Origin: Vigna angularis | Lineage: Eukaryota; Streptophyta; Magnoliopsida; Fabales; Fabaceae | DNA: 64,000 nt | Assembly: GCF_016808095.1 (NCBI RefSeq) | Contig: NC_068978.1 | Span: 29,089,306 to 29,153,305 of the forward strand | Reading direction: 5' to 3' | Shown here: one piece after another, positions 1-12,421 of the stretch | Numbering within the stretch: position 1 is the first letter of the stretch | How the letters are laid out: each line of letters starts with the position of its first letter | The notes under the pieces: generated by a model | Seen by the model: the letters and a program-made list of their open reading frames with translations, nothing else | What the model was told of the DNA's origin: nothing | Database searches by the model: none | Translations under genes and position numbers: made by a program

Positions 1-1946
1 AAGTTAACTAACAATAAATAAAATACTTTAATTCTAACAAATATTTCATTCTAAAATACATGGTGAAAACGTGAAACTTAAACATTCAATAATATTTATA
101 ATTTTCAAATATATATGAAATTTGTTGGTGAGATCTAAATCATTTTGTCATTATCCTTTAATTTTTTTCAGAACTTTTTTTTAGAAAGAATGATATTTTC
201 ATTACATAGAAAATAGTTATAAGTTTAAATTTTTTTTCACTTATTTAAAAATATATATTTCTATCAATAGTTAAATTAAATATTAATTAAAATTGAACCT
301 TAAAAAAGTTTACTAAAAGTTGTAAAGAATTTTTATGAATAATGTAAGACTGAAAAATCCACACAAAATAAATTATCACCTGTTATCATTTGTCTTTAAA
401 TGAAAAATTATTTTTTCTTACTATTAATACTGTTAAAAATATATTCATTTATGTACATCACCATCCGTTCACTTTTATTTAATGATAATAAAAAGATACA
501 AAATTAATTTTTAATTATTATTAAAATAAAAATATTATTAAAATTTAGAAAAAATATTTTTAAAAGATATTTTAAAAAATAAATACAAAATTTAAAGATT
601 AAAATAATTTATATTAATAAAAATAAAATCAATAATAAGATATATACAATAAAAAATATTATCTAATAGTTACTAAAGCATAGTTATATATAAAATATTT
701 TTTTTAACTTATACGTTTATATTTGTATTTTTCCTTTTTTTAATAAAGATAATTAAAAGTGATTATACATATTTTTATTTGTGCTTTCTTTCCGTATAAA
801 GATAATTAACAAAAATTGTATTATGTAAAATTATAAAAATTAGTAAAAAAAATGCATACCTGTGTTATTCCACTAAATAATTTTTTAAATATATATTTTT
901 AATTACAACTCCAAGTTTTAGAATTAATTATTTTATTTAAGTTATTGCTCTCTTTATATTTTAAAGCTCTTTCACATATTAAAGAAAACATATTTAAATT
1001 ATCTTTTTAAAATTAAATTTCAAATATTTAAAAATATTACATATATAAAAATATTTTATTATAATAAAATAACCATTGATACTACAAAGCGACTATGTGT
1101 TTCCAATTATTATTTTATCATTAAAGCAACGGACCATTCAGTTTTCTTTGCTTGATCCCGATATCAAACCATATAATAGTGTGCAGACACACCATCGATC
1201 ACAGGAAAACTTTGACACAGTCTTACGTTTATTTAACATATTTTTTTCACTTTTTTATTATAAAAGCATTTTCCATTAAAAAAAAAGCAAGTTTATCAAA
1301 CTACAATTACTGTTGTTCAAAATAACTTTTCAGATATTAATTAAGACGTTGACCCCTTTATAGTGTACTATTGATAAAGTTTATTAAAGATATAAACCTT
1401 GAGAGTATATAGATTTTTAGAATCTTATATTTTAACTTATTTAATAGTTTTGCTTATATATGTCTCAATTTAACTTATTCTTATATAAATAAATTAAGTT
1501 AACCTAAGTCAAACATAAAGATTATTAACCTATTTTTCTAATATTATATATTATAATCCATTTAAGGTAACATAATGGTATTTCACTGATTTTAAAATCA
1601 TTTCTTAAAAGAAAAATAATTAGCTTTAAAAATAGTCTTTAAAAGAAATTGATGATGACACAGAGAACGAGGGGGAGTGAGTTCCTTGATGACCAAGGAA
1701 GCATGTTACTTGTATCTCAAGGACTCGCAATAATTGAATTGTTTAATTATTAAAAGAGGAAATGTTGTATTTCCTTCCATTAAAATCTCCTTACAAATTC
1801 TCTGTTACTTTACATATATTAAATAAAATAAATAAATAGACTTACAAATATAAAATTCATTCTTGGAAACTTTCCATAAAAAAAAAATCTGAAAATTAAT
1901 ATTAATATTTAAGGAAAAAGAAAGTGAAAATAGAAACAAAACATGT
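1..1946. other. AT-rich intergenic DNA upstream of the AP2/ERF gene
   Basis: Very AT-rich sequence with many A/T homopolymers. No open frame reads like a protein, and no tRNA, tandem array or recognisable transposon end was seen. The last few hundred bases presumably hold the promoter of the AP2/ERF gene. Confidence 0.6.
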
Positions 1947-1953
1947 TATAAAA
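1947..1953 (+). promoter_or_regulatory. TATA box of the AP2/ERF gene
   Basis: TATAAAA lies 69 bases before the ATG of the AP2/ERF gene, in a context with no other gene. That spacing suits a plant core promoter with a short 5' leader. Confidence 0.5.
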
Positions 1954-2015
1954 CAACCATTCTTTTCCAAAAGAACATTCTCAGAAAAGAAGAATCCTTT
2001 GTCTTTCTTGTTGCC

Positions 2016-2792
2016 ATGGAAGAGCACCAAGAGAAAACCATCGTCACCAAGTTCGTGAAATCTAAATTTTTCTTTCCCAAAGTTATTCGCATTTCAGCAA
2101 CGGATCAGAACGCCACAGACTCCTCTAGCGAAGAAGACGACGAAGAAAGGAACCTTCACAGAGTTAAGAAGGTGGTTAGTGAGATAAGAATTGTGCATGC
2201 AAACAGAACCAAAGGACACAACAAAAACATCAACAATAATACTGATTGTTGTTGTTGTTCGGCCAAATACAACAAAACTATGGAACAACACTACCAACGG
2301 GAAAAATCAGAGTCCAAGTTTCGCGGCGTGCGGCAACGGCCATGGGGACGGTGGGCGGCCGAGATAAGAGACCCTTTCCAGCGGAAGCGAGTGTGGCTTG
2401 GAACCTTCGACACGGCGGAAGAAGCTGCTATGGTTTACGACAGAGCTGCTATAAGCTTCAGAGGTGTTGATGCTGTCACGAATCTCATCAAACCGCCTCT
2501 GAAAGAGTGTGAAAGTGTTGTTAAACCGAAGAGTTGTTGTGCATGCGCTTCACCAACTTCTGTTCTGTTGTTTCAGCCTTGGATGGAACCTTTGTGTTTG
2601 GAAGAAACCTTCAAAGAAGAAGTGTTTGATGGGTTAAACTATGAAGTTGATAGTTTATTGTTTTCTGATCATGCTCTTTGTGAGCAACCTCTTCCTACTA
2701 CGTTGTCTAATGTTGATGTATCCTTGGATGAGGATCTTGAATCATGTAAATGGGATGTAGATAGTTTTTTCAGTGATGAAGCTTTTGAATAA
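2016..2792 (+). CDS. Cytokinin response factor-type AP2/ERF transcription factor
   Basis: Single-exon 258-residue nuclear transcription factor of the ERF family, group VI (cytokinin response factors). The N-terminal CRF (TEH) region lies at about residues 12-45 and includes [10 protein letters not shown] followed by an acidic SSSEEDDEE run. One AP2 domain covers residues 101-158, with [19 protein letters not shown] and WLGTF, and carries the Ala and Asp of ERF-type GCC-box binders. After it comes SPTSVL (179-184), the putative kinase-site motif of group VI proteins. The C-terminus is acidic ([15 protein letters not shown]) and may be an activation region. In Arabidopsis, CRFs are cytokinin-induced, bind His-phosphotransfer proteins and regulate cotyledon and leaf development and senescence. 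The ATG context (gccATGGAA) is good. I cannot assign the exact CRF number. Confidence 0.93.
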   Translation: MEEHQEKTIVTKFVKSKFFFPKVIRISATDQNATDSSSEEDDEERNLHRVKKVVSEIRIVHANRTKGHNKNINNNTDCCCCSAKYNKTMEQHYQREKSESKFRGVRQRPWGRWAAEIRDPFQRKRVWLGTFDTAEEAAMVYDRAAISFRGVDAVTNLIKPPLKECESVVKPKSCCACASPTSVLLFQPWMEPLCLEETFKEEVFDGLNYEVDSLLFSDHALCEQPLPTTLSNVDVSLDEDLESCKWDVDSFFSDEAFE

Positions 2793-5399
2793 TGAGATGT
2801 GGATTATTTCTAACTGGGTTATATTCCTTTTTCTTTTTTTCCTGAGATTAGTTCATTTTGTGTTGCTGAGTAGAGTTAATCTATAAGTTTACTTTCTATT
2901 CAAAAAAGTTGTATCCTTGTAATTAGTTTACTCAGAAAGATGCTTCTTTATTTGTTCGAGGAAGAAACTTGTAAATAAAGCATGTGACAGTGGTAACACA
3001 GCTTTTGATCTTTGGTGTTGCTAACTTTTAAATGGAACATGATAACAAATTGTGATAATATATTTTCTAATAGACCAATCTGTTCTGTGTTACTGAGAGA
3101 GAATTTCAGTGTTTTTGACAGAACTGATAAGTTTTAATTTATGAATTTACTTTTCTTTGAAAAAAAATTGTATCTTTCTATTTAGTTTATTAAAAAGGTC
3201 AATCTTTTTTGTTTGTTATAAAAAGTTCATCTATAAGCAGATTAGAGTGCAGTTAACTTTGTTATCTGCTAACTCCCAAGTTTTGGTTGAGATATTTTTT
3301 TCCTATGCATTGTCAAAGATTTTGGACCAACCAAATGGCATTATTCATAAAGTGAGTCCACATGTCATGTTCAATGGTTGGCCACCTTAGTGCTTCAGGG
3401 CCACACATACTGCATCTTGGACTCTTGGCTTTTTCTGATAAAATGTTTGTGTGGTGTGATGGTCTACAAATAGCATTTCAATGGCATGTTTGAAGGTTTA
3501 TAATTTATGTTTAAAGTCACTTTCTCATGTACTTTACCATGTTTGAAGGACTAACACAACATCTTAAACAGAGGCATGCAAGTTGGTCTGATTTTTACAT
3601 CAAGTTTGGAATCACAAGGTCGAAATCTTTAAACCCTTTTGAAACTTTTATAACCAGGTGACACAAAGGTTTGATTTTTTTAATGAATTTGGATTCAAGC
3701 TCTCAGAATAAGAAAGAACAAATTAACAAATTAACACTGTTCAAAAACTAAAACAAATTAGAAGTTATAAATTCCATTTCTCATAAAACTTAAACTTAAT
3801 GTTTATAAGTTTTTTTTTCTTATATATTACTGAACTTGTTCATCTCTGTTCAAAGTCATATATATGGCACAGTTATAATCCTAACATAATGGGAAAACTC
3901 GTTCTAATTCTGTGGATCTACTGAAAAGGTGTTCGCAGAAGGGACCAATGACATGCTTCCATCATTAATTTGGTTTTGATTTTTTTGTTCTAGAACATAC
4001 CTTTTGAAACACAGGCATGCAAGTTGGTCTGATTTGGGTCGTTCATGGATCTGACAAAGAAAAAGTTCCCTCATTCTTGCACTCTAATAAATTTTTTTTG
4101 CAGAATGTTGACTGAGCTTTGAAATCCCTTTCTTCATAGAAGATTGATTCAACAAGCAAGTTGTTGCAGTTTCATGAGAAAAGGTAACTTTTACACTTTC
4201 TCTAATCTAGAATTAGACAAATGCAATAACTACTTGTAGAATCCTTCTAGCTCATCATCATCCTTTCCAATGTTTTTGTCTGAAGAAATTAAGAGTCATG
4301 GTTTCTAGATTCTTGGACAGAACACATGGATATGCTAGATTGAAGAATGCCCAGTGACTACTTAAGGATCAAGTCAAGGAACTATTTACAATTTTTAATG
4401 TTTTCAATTAAGAACTTTGTCATGCGTAGACATCATAGTTTGTTTTTCCCAAAATGATTCATTCACATTACACATGGAATTCTTCACAAGGTCACACACA
4501 TAATAGCTTATACCCTTCTCTTATTCAACAAATTTTAGTACATTCATCCTACCAATATTAAGCAGCTTGAGAAACTGAATTAAACTTTTCTTCAATAATC
4601 TTGATAAGATTTTTTCTAATTTTAAAAAAATAAATTACTTTTCTTCAATAAATCTTGATAACGAGACCAATTTATTATATACCGAATAATAGTGATACTA
4701 AAACATTTGACTTATTTAATTATTGATGAAAATGCCATGGGTTGACTAAAAAGTACAGAAAATGATGAAAGTCCAGCATGCAGTGTATATATATGTGGCT
4801 GGTATTGAAGTGTCTAAGGGGACCTACCATTTGAACTTGAAATATGGACTCAACATTAAGCCTAGTGCTTGGTTGGTCCAAAATTGAATGACAATGTCAA
4901 TGACTAGTGAAAAATATACCAATAAGATATTATGGGTGTCACCACAATTTGCTTAATCACAACTTTTTCTAACACACAGTTTTTCCTTTTATATAACTAT
5001 TTATGAAATAAAAAATAACACTATATTATAAAATTAATATCTCATTATCAAGTGAAAAAAAAATTATATATATTTTCTTTTAAAATGGAGCAAATCACGT
5101 GAAAAATGAAAGCATAAATAATTAGTATGTTTAACTTTTTTTTTCTTTGAAAATAAAATATAACATTTGAGAATGATAGAGGAACACATACACTAAGTAA
5201 GTCAAGAGTTAAGAGGCAAGAGGAGAGAAAAAAAAATCTTAATATTTTTTACTTTTTATTATATTTAATTTTATATTTTACTATTTATTAACATTAAATA
5301 ACGTGTTTTTATTAAAAAAATTAAAATTTACTTAATTTAATTTTCATAAATTCCTATTAAATATACATATACTTTATTTAAAATGTTAGAGGTTATGAT
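2793..5399. other. Intergenic region downstream of the CRF gene
   Basis: The first ~200 bases are T-rich and probably 3' UTR. No coding region was recognised beyond that. The word AGGCATGCAAGTTGGTCTGA occurs twice, near 3572 and 4014. The rest is ordinary AT-rich DNA. Confidence 0.5.
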
Positions 5400-6330
5400 T
5401 ATAGATGTCAATTTGACTCATGACTAATGGACTAATTTTAACTCCCTCATTAGTCTTTATTGATTTGATGTAAGTTTGCCTCAACTAGGTTTCAGGTGGG
5501 TCCAACATGATTTAATCACATGTGAACCAGTGACTCAAATCAACTTAACCCAACTATAGTAGAGGGTGGCTTGACATGACTTAGCCAAAGGTGGGCTTTA
5601 AATGATTTGACTAAATATTGGCTTAACATGACTTGAAAAAAATGTGGGCTTGACTTGACTTAGCATGAGGTGGACCTCTCGTATCGATTTAAGTTGGGGC
5701 TTGAGTTTTCTTGGATTGAAGGTTAAGTTAGGTTGGTTCAAATTAAAGGTCAAACTAAGTTGATTTTTCGAATGATTCGAGTCAACTTGAGTGGTCGAGA
5801 TGAGTCAACCAGGTTAAAGTACAAGTTGAGTTAACATGGACTAAATGTCGAGTCAAGTTGGCCAGAGCCAAAGGTCATGTCGGGTTAGCCAGAGTCAATG
5901 GTTGAGTCGTGTTAGCCAAGGGCAAAGGATAAGCCAAGTTGAGCCAAGTCAACTAGGGTTGAAGGTGGAACTGAGTAGGCCCATGCTAAAGGTCAAGCTG
6001 AGTCGATTTGGATCGAAAGTCAAGACAAGTCAACCTAGACTGAAAGTCGAGCCAAGTTAGTTCAGAACGAAGTTCAAATCAAGTCAACTTGTGTCGAAGG
6101 TTGAGACTAATCGATCGTGCAAAAGGTCGAGGCCGGTAAGCTTAGGTTGAAGGTCAAAACAAATGACTGAATCAATGGTTGAGATGAAGGTTGAGTCAGG
6201 TTGACTTAGACTGAAAGTCAAAGTGAATCAACCAAGGTCGATGATCAAGACGAGTCAACCTGGTATCAATGGTTAAGATAAATTGACTTGTATCGATAAA
6301 TTGAACCTATAACTAAATCAAACAGTAGAG
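5400..6330. repeat. Diverged minisatellite with about 27-bp period
   Basis: Words such as GTCGAGTCAAGTTG, AAGGTCAAG and AAGTCAACCTAGACTGAAAG recur throughout, roughly every 26-30 bases. The frame open at 5845-6060 shows the period as a 9-residue repeat (KVELSRPML, KVKLSRFGS, KVKTSQPRL). The units are heavily diverged and indels break the frame elsewhere, so this is an old tandem array rather than a gene. It is less AT-rich than its flanks. Confidence 0.65.
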
Positions 6331-7335
6331 TCGAAAAATTATATACCTAATCCAACCTCTTTTATTTTGGTTTGAGATGATCTCACATTCCACATGATTT
6401 TTGTTGTTATTTTGGTCTTTGTAAATTTTCTCTTATGAATTTTTTAACTCTTGGGACTTTTTTTTTTCTTGACCCGATCAAGGCCACACCCTATAAAGCG
6501 GGTAATTTGACAAATCTATTCCCGACACTCAACTTCCAAGATTCTCCGCTTCCTTCTTGGTATCTTCAAGGTCTTATTCTATTCTTGCTCTCAACCAGTA
6601 TTTTGATTTCTGTTTTATATAATATATACTAGTTTTGGTTTTGTAAAATCAAACCGTAGACAATATATACCAATGGTAATAATGTAATATGCAAGTAGAA
6701 CAGCAAACTGTGAATACAATATTATGGACTGTTATAATCGTGAAATATAATAATACATTTTCCTACAATTTTCTTTGTGCATAAAATTTGTACTTTGTTA
6801 TATTTTCTTGTCGAAGATACAAAATAATATAAGAATTCTGTTTCTCTATTTTTTTTCATACCAGTGAGTTGAATATCGAGATAAATTTTGGGTCAAAGAT
6901 AAGTTATATATTGTTAAAGGATTTGTTTTATAGCTTTGTCTTTTTTTTTGGTTATATTTGATTTACAAACACAAAACAAAGAACACATTGCCGATATTTT
7001 TCATTTCATCTTTTAAGAATTATTTACGCTAAAACTTATAGTCATACAATTTATAAATATTGCTACTAAAGAAATTTTTTTAAATATCATACTATATTTG
7101 GCTTGTTAATCTAACTGTTTTTACACATAGATATATAAAAGCTTTTAATTAGTTTCGTAGATACATAGGAAAGGCAACACATGTTATTTGAATTTAAAGT
7201 AAATTGAAGACAACATTTACATCTAACAAAAAAAGAGACAATCAATATTAATTTAAAATTTAGCTACTCTAGATACATCTCATCTACTGTCTATAAAACA
7301 AACAACCAATACTACAAAAAAAATTAGAATTATTA

Positions 7336-7337
<2 letters not shown>
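6331..7337. other. AT-rich intergenic DNA
   Basis: No coding sequence was recognised. A stretch ending near 7330 reads TACTACAAAAAAAATTAG, which resembles a CACTA-type transposon terminus, but a convincing matching end was not found. Confidence 0.4.

Positions 7338-7417
<80 letters not shown>
7338..7417. repeat. (TA)n microsatellite
   Basis: About 80 bases of uninterrupted TA dinucleotide. Confidence 0.95.
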
Positions 7418-7419
<2 letters not shown>

Positions 7420-7612
7420 ATAATCAGTAACATCTAAAAGTTGTCACTAATTGAATTTTTTTACAGATTACCGATGGGCTAAGATCTGTCGATAATGTTC
7501 ATGTCGAAAATAATTATAGATGGTTTATACTCACCAATAATTACCGATGATTTATATATGCTGATAATTACTAGTGGATCAGTAAATGGTGAAATAAAAC
7601 GTTTATTAATAT

Positions 7613-7938
7613 TGTTGGAAGTCCCACATCAATTAGAGATAAGGCCAATTTATAATATATAAGTGAGGTGCAAATCTCACCTTACAAGTCAGTTTTGTGG
7701 GGTTGAGTTAGACTTAAAGCCCACTTTCTAATATGGTATGTTAAAGTCTATCTTAGCGAGTTCTAAGTGGGCATTTCTGTTTTCATCCGTTGTTGGGCCG
7801 CTATCGGACCACCCATTAATTTCTACTATCACGCACGAGATGTCTATACCTCAACGTGAAGGGGGTGTGTTGGAAGTCCCACATCGACTAGAGATAAGGC
7901 CAAGGGGTTGAATTAGGCTTAAAGCCCACTTTCTAATA
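7613..7938 (+). mobile_element. TRIM retrotransposon with target site duplication
   Basis: A complete, very small LTR element. The 5' LTR runs from TGTTGGAAGTCCCACATCAA at 7613 to CTTTCTAATA near 7733. It is followed by a decayed initiator-Met primer site (TGGTATGTTAAAG), a non-coding interior and a purine tract (GTGAAGGGGGTG). The 3' LTR starts at 7868 with the same opening and ends CTTTCTAATA at 7938. The 3' LTR is shorter, lacking an internal block of about 50 bases. The 5-bp word AATAT flanks both sides (7608-7612 and 7939-7943). It has no protein-coding capacity, as expected for a TRIM moved by another element's enzymes. Confidence 0.88.
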
Positions 7939-7943
7939 AATAT

Positions 7944-8893
7944 TATGAAATGGTGGATATAAAAGATGATAAATTTGACTAACATTATTTGCTATAAATG
8001 GATCAAATGGTTGGTATTTTGATCAAAACCATTTACAATACAAAATAACTACTATTTTTTGAAGAAGTAGAAGTGTTGTATTCTAGCTCATATATTTTAT
8101 GAATAATCATATATAAATCATCATAAACATAGTCTCTAAGGTCCTTGAGGTACATCTCATGGGTCAATTTGCCAAATCTCTTAACTCGTGAATTGTGAGA
8201 CTTAATAGCTTGTTATAAACCTACAAAATCAAAAATTACATGAAGTGTGATTTTTCTTTAATTATAGCAAACATATACATACTTGATATTTGAACCAATA
8301 AGAAAAGTCTGAGTGTATTCTGAGTAAAAGTATTTCCTTTTTAGACTTCATCAACCACAATGAAAGAGCTATTAAATATGAACACAATTAATGACTATTT
8401 TGACAAACACATAATATATACTTAAAATGATTACATATGAATATATACAATTTAAATAACTTATATTATTTTAAAAATTAAAATAAATTATATAAAAGTT
8501 TTTCGAGTTAAATATGTTTATACTTCTTAAACTTGAATGTAAAATTAAAATTTGTTTACCTCTCAAACTTTTATACATTTTAGTCTCAATTTTAAAAATT
8601 AAGGATGTAGTCTTCTTAATTAATTTTTTATAATATTAAATGACATTCTAGATTGACTTTTTTTATAGTTAAAGTATGTAAAAGAAAAATATAAACAACT
8701 CAAAGCAGCTTAAAATATCATTTTACATGTAAAAGTTTTTAACACAATTAGGTAGATTGACTTTATCTATTTAATTTTATAGTTTAAAAAATAAACTATA
8801 TTAAAATTTGAAACAAAATCAAATTTCAATTTAACAACAAAATTTAAGAACTTAAAACATATATCACCCTTTATTTAATATATTTTCCTATTT
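7944..8893. other. AT-rich intergenic DNA
   Basis: No gene or element recognised. Confidence 0.4.
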
Positions 8894-9091
8894 TCTCTGT
8901 AGTGTTTCCTATCTCTTCTTAATGGTGGCAATATTTAATCAAGCTATTAAAAAAACATTAAAAACTCTTTATTTAAGAACTTTTTTCCTCTGTAGTGTTT
9001 CCTATCTCTTCTTAATGGTGACAATAGATATAATTTCTTTTTATGTATTCAAACTAATATTTAATCAAGCTATTAAAAAAACATTAAAAAC
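8894..9091. repeat. Two interleaved direct repeats
   Basis: Block A (from CTCTGTAGTGTTTCCTATCT) occurs at about 8894-8931 and 8988-9026. Block B (ATATTTAATCAAGCTATTAA and following) occurs at about 8931-8965 and 9056-9091. Copies are nearly identical, so the duplication is recent. The short open frame over it (8922-9131) is a by-product. Confidence 0.75.
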
Positions 9092-9272
9092 TAAAAATGG
9101 TAATACATATTTTAAACATAATACACAGTAAAACCTGGAACACATAAAACTATAAACTCCACACCCTAAACAAGATTTCACATTATTATAAACGTAAATG
9201 GGTAGTATAACTTATACAATAAACCTTTTATTTCTTTATATTCCTTCAAACACAAGGCATGCAACATCCAAA

Positions 9273-10332
9273 TCAATGCTGATAATTTCCACAACAAGGA
9301 CGATCTGCTGATCGTTCTGAGAGTAACCTTCTACTCTGAAATTTTTCAAATGAACCTATAAAGTAACAAATACTTAAGAATTTATTTTAACATAAACCAT
9401 ATATTCAAGAAATTTATTTTAACATAAACCATATATTCAAGAAATACGACAATACTACAAAAATAAAATTTAATTTTAGAGTTATCGTAAAAAAAAAACT
9501 TGATTAGTTACTTGGGTGTCATTGGAAAATTAACAATTTTGTTCAAAAAATTGGATGAGAAAGTTTTTAATTTCTGTCAGAACACGAAAAGTTTCACAGT
9601 TTTATTTAGAAAAATTACATGAGAATGTTTGTGAATTCCGTTAAAAAAATTTATACAAGTTTATAGTTTTTACTAAAAAAAATTACATAATAAATAATAA
9701 TACTTTTGTCACTTATCCTCTTAAGGTATCAAATCCATTAAATTTATATTATATGTTTATTTATACTCTTATTTAGGAATGTGTTTTTTTCTAAAAAGAA
9801 AATATTATTTTATTTTTTGTGATTCTTAAGGATAATAATAATATCACTTGTAAGTGTGTTAAGCAACCAAAATAGGACATACTTAAAAAAAATTCACAAG
9901 TATTTATATGAAAGGTAAACAAAAAAATATTATTAAAAAAAAAACAATTTATACATACTTTAATTTTTTTTTAAATATACAACATAGTTTTTATTCATAA
10001 GTTAACTAACTTATACATAAAATAAAATTAGTTTTTTATTTTAAAAATATTTATGAAAATTGTTTATATTTGATACATATGATTAAGTAATTATTTAAAA
10101 AAAATAATTTATTGAATAAAAAATAAAGGATTAATTTTATATTTAGCAAATTAATCCATATATTACCACAATATTCTCATACAAAAAGATAGAAAAATCA
10201 GAAAAATGAAAGATTTCACTTACTTGCATGAAAGCCACCTACGTTCAATGTTGTCGATGCCCTAACAAATAAGAAACCTAACACAAAATCAAAGAGAAGA
10301 ACCCAAATAAAAGAGATTCTATTAGAAGCCAT
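9273..10332 (-). CDS. Small secreted peptide precursor, PCCxNY family, copy 1
   Basis: Two-exon gene, too small for ordinary ORF finding, recognised by its match to the gene at 31449-32253. Exon 1 (10332-10224) encodes 36 residues starting MASNRISFIW, with a hydrophobic signal peptide, and ends HA plus one base. The donor is GTAAGT. The intron (10223-9356) ends TATAG. Exon 2 (9355-9273, 83 bases) encodes 27 residues: SSFEKFQ, then RRLL, and a tail ending PCCGNYQH and TGA. The total is 63 residues. Fourteen of 27 exon-2 residues match copy 2 without gaps, and intron phase (1) is the same. A secreted signalling or defence peptide cut near the RR is inferred. I know no named family with this motif. 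Splicing is predicted, not observed. Asp in the hydrophobic core (position 15) may weaken the signal peptide. Confidence 0.72.
9376..9438. repeat. 31/32-bp tandem duplication in the peptide gene intron
   Basis: Two consecutive near-identical units beginning AAGAATTTATTTTAACATAA (9376) and AAGAAATTTATTTTAACATA (9407), just inside the intron of the minus-strand peptide gene. Confidence 0.9.
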
Positions 10333-10370
10333 TACTTTTTTTCATACCACAATGTCTTCCACACATTCTA

Positions 10371-10377
10371 ATTTATA
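10371..10377 (-). promoter_or_regulatory. TATA box of peptide gene copy 1
   Basis: On the minus strand, GGTATAAATTAGA sits about 40 bases before the ATG. The plus-strand copy has CTTATAAATTAAGA at nearly the same spacing, so the core promoter is conserved between the paralogues. Confidence 0.6.
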
Positions 10378-10383
10378 CCCCAA

Positions 10384-11814
10384 ACATGGGTAGGTGTGCT
10401 TTATTTTAAAGCTTTTTATTACGTTTGACATTGATGCACACTTCTTATAGTTGACATCTTTCATTCAATGAAAAGGAAGTTGGAGAAAATTTGTGCTTTT
10501 TCTTTGGATCTTATGAGTGTTGAATCTTTCAACAAGTATGTGAAAAAAATTCAATATCAATTTCTTGTGAATAATCCGTATAAAAGATTATGAAATTATT
10601 TTTTACATCAAATCTTAAAATAATAAGTCTAGAACTCAAATTCATATTTATATTTCTAGTAAGACTAAAAAATAAAAATTAAAACGCTTCTTAAAATCTC
10701 CTTTCTTAAATTATATATCTTATGTTACATTAAATATTTAAAGTTAATTAATGTTCTAATGTTTTTGAAAGTAAGAGAAGTTAAATTATCGTATCCAAAT
10801 TAAAAATTTAAAAATATAATAATTTTGAATATATATATCAATTTTTTTTTAACTTTGAAATTTTATCAAAATATAATCTTAGTAAAAATAATAATGAAGC
10901 AAGTGGATCAGTGTGTAATGGGTTGGTCAATATTCAGAACTTTAGGCTGAATATTACGAAGATGTTGATGACAGTGAGGATGGTTGTTGAGAAGGACCCA
11001 CACGTCATGGTTGAACTCAGCTGAACCATAAAAATTTGGGTTTCAATTTTGAGGATAAAAAAAATCCAACCAAAGGAGAAATTACATTAAAATAAAATTT
11101 AATTAGGATTTTATAAGACATAGATTACATAGTAATAAATTAACTTAATTATAAATGAAGAAAAAAACTCACTAATAAGCTTTTGATTTAATCCAATGAT
11201 TATAAAGTGTTACAATAATGTATAAAAAAGTCAATTACTAAAAAATTCAACTTTCAAATTCGTTTTTTTTAATTTAATGTCCGAACTAGTTTTAAAAAAA
11301 CATTGAAAAAATATAAAATTTTGAAATTAGTGCTTAAATAAACTTTTCATATTACTATTTTAAATTTGTGGTAGTGCAAGAGGAACTTAGGGGTGCGAAT
11401 TGTAATCAACGCCAACAAGGAAAGCCCACAACCACCCAAATACCAGTCGTGTTCCCACCCTAAACTTCAACTACCAAAGCTCCACTCCCAAAACCATTAT
11501 CACAAACAGGCCCCGAAACACTAATAAAAAATTATGTATAGGGAGCATCTAAAACAGCAGTTTTAAATAAATAAATATTTTTTAGTACAATTCCTTTTAT
11601 TTTATTATATATTTTAGAAAATTAAAAATTTACTTTTAAAAGTATAATCATATACTTTTAACTAAGTGTTAAGATCTATGAATCACATGTCAATTGGCAA
11701 TAAACTTTAGAAATTGGGAACAATTAATAAGTAATATTGAGTATATGATTTTTCTTCTATAAAATAGCTTAGATTCTTTTTTGATGTTCCTTTTTATAGG
11801 ATGGAGAGAAAGAA
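10384..11814. other. Intergenic DNA
   Basis: Mostly AT-rich. A more GC-balanced stretch at about 10890-11040 and another at 11370-11520 have no coding frame that I recognise. They could be non-coding transcribed or decayed repeat sequence. Confidence 0.4.
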
Positions 11815-12053
11815 ACATGAATGATATGAGCGTGCTTACAAATGAAGACCATGACCGTTTTATATAACTTTTGTTGGTTACTTTTCCTAAGTTTCAATAT
11901 TTTAATTTGGCTCCTCAATAAATTAAAATACTGTTTATGGTCTTTACACAATAATCATTTTATAACATATATGTCTTTAACCACATTTAGTTAATTAGAA
12001 CACTCTATAATTGGTTAATAAAATATAATGGCTCTAACACATTTAATGATTTG

Positions 12054-12060
<7 letters not shown>
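11815..12060. repeat. Direct repeat, left copy (matches 20135-20375)
   Basis: This ~240-bp stretch shares long words with 20135-20375 in the same orientation, for example TAAGTTTCAATATTTTAATT, CATAACATATATGT and AATAAAATATAATGG/AGT. Identity is clearly high but not complete, with small indels. The copies flank the 12.4-20.1 kb repeat block, so they could be remnant LTRs of an old element. Confidence 0.6.
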
Positions 12061-12145
<85 letters not shown>

Positions 12146-12240
12146 GTGTGTGTGTGTGTTGGGTGTGTGTGTGTGTGTGGGTGTGTGTGTGTTGTGTGTG
12201 TGTGTGTGTGTGTGTGTGTGATTTGTTATATATATATATA
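12055..12240. repeat. Compound (TA)n-(TG)n microsatellite
   Basis: About 88 bases of TA run into about 76 bases of TG interrupted by extra G or T. A second GATTTGTTATATATATATAT follows, repeating the sequence that opens the tract. Open frames across it are artefacts. Confidence 0.95.
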
Positions 12241-12421
12241 TATTCTTACAAATCCGTTAGACTTTATGAGTTCAAAATTGTCATTATATGTCTTGAAAAT
12301 ATCCAAAAGATTTCGTCCATTGATTATATCTACATGTAGAACCAAAACAATTTATTGCATTAATCTCAATCAAACTTGACAATGATCACTAATGCGGACA
12401 CAATCAAATGACATGGATTTA

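Noticed and set aside
5845..6060. 71-codon frame with a 9-residue repeat
   Set aside because: It reflects the minisatellite period; neighbouring units are out of frame, and the flanks have no gene signals.
7310..8090. CACTA-type element around the (TA)n tract and the TRIM
   Set aside because: The left end resembles CACTACAAAAAAAA, but the proposed right end near 8075 matches poorly and no 3-bp duplication was found.
12028..12379. 103- and 77-codon frames rich in Tyr-Ile and Val-Cys
   Set aside because: They are translations of the (TA)n-(TG)n microsatellite.
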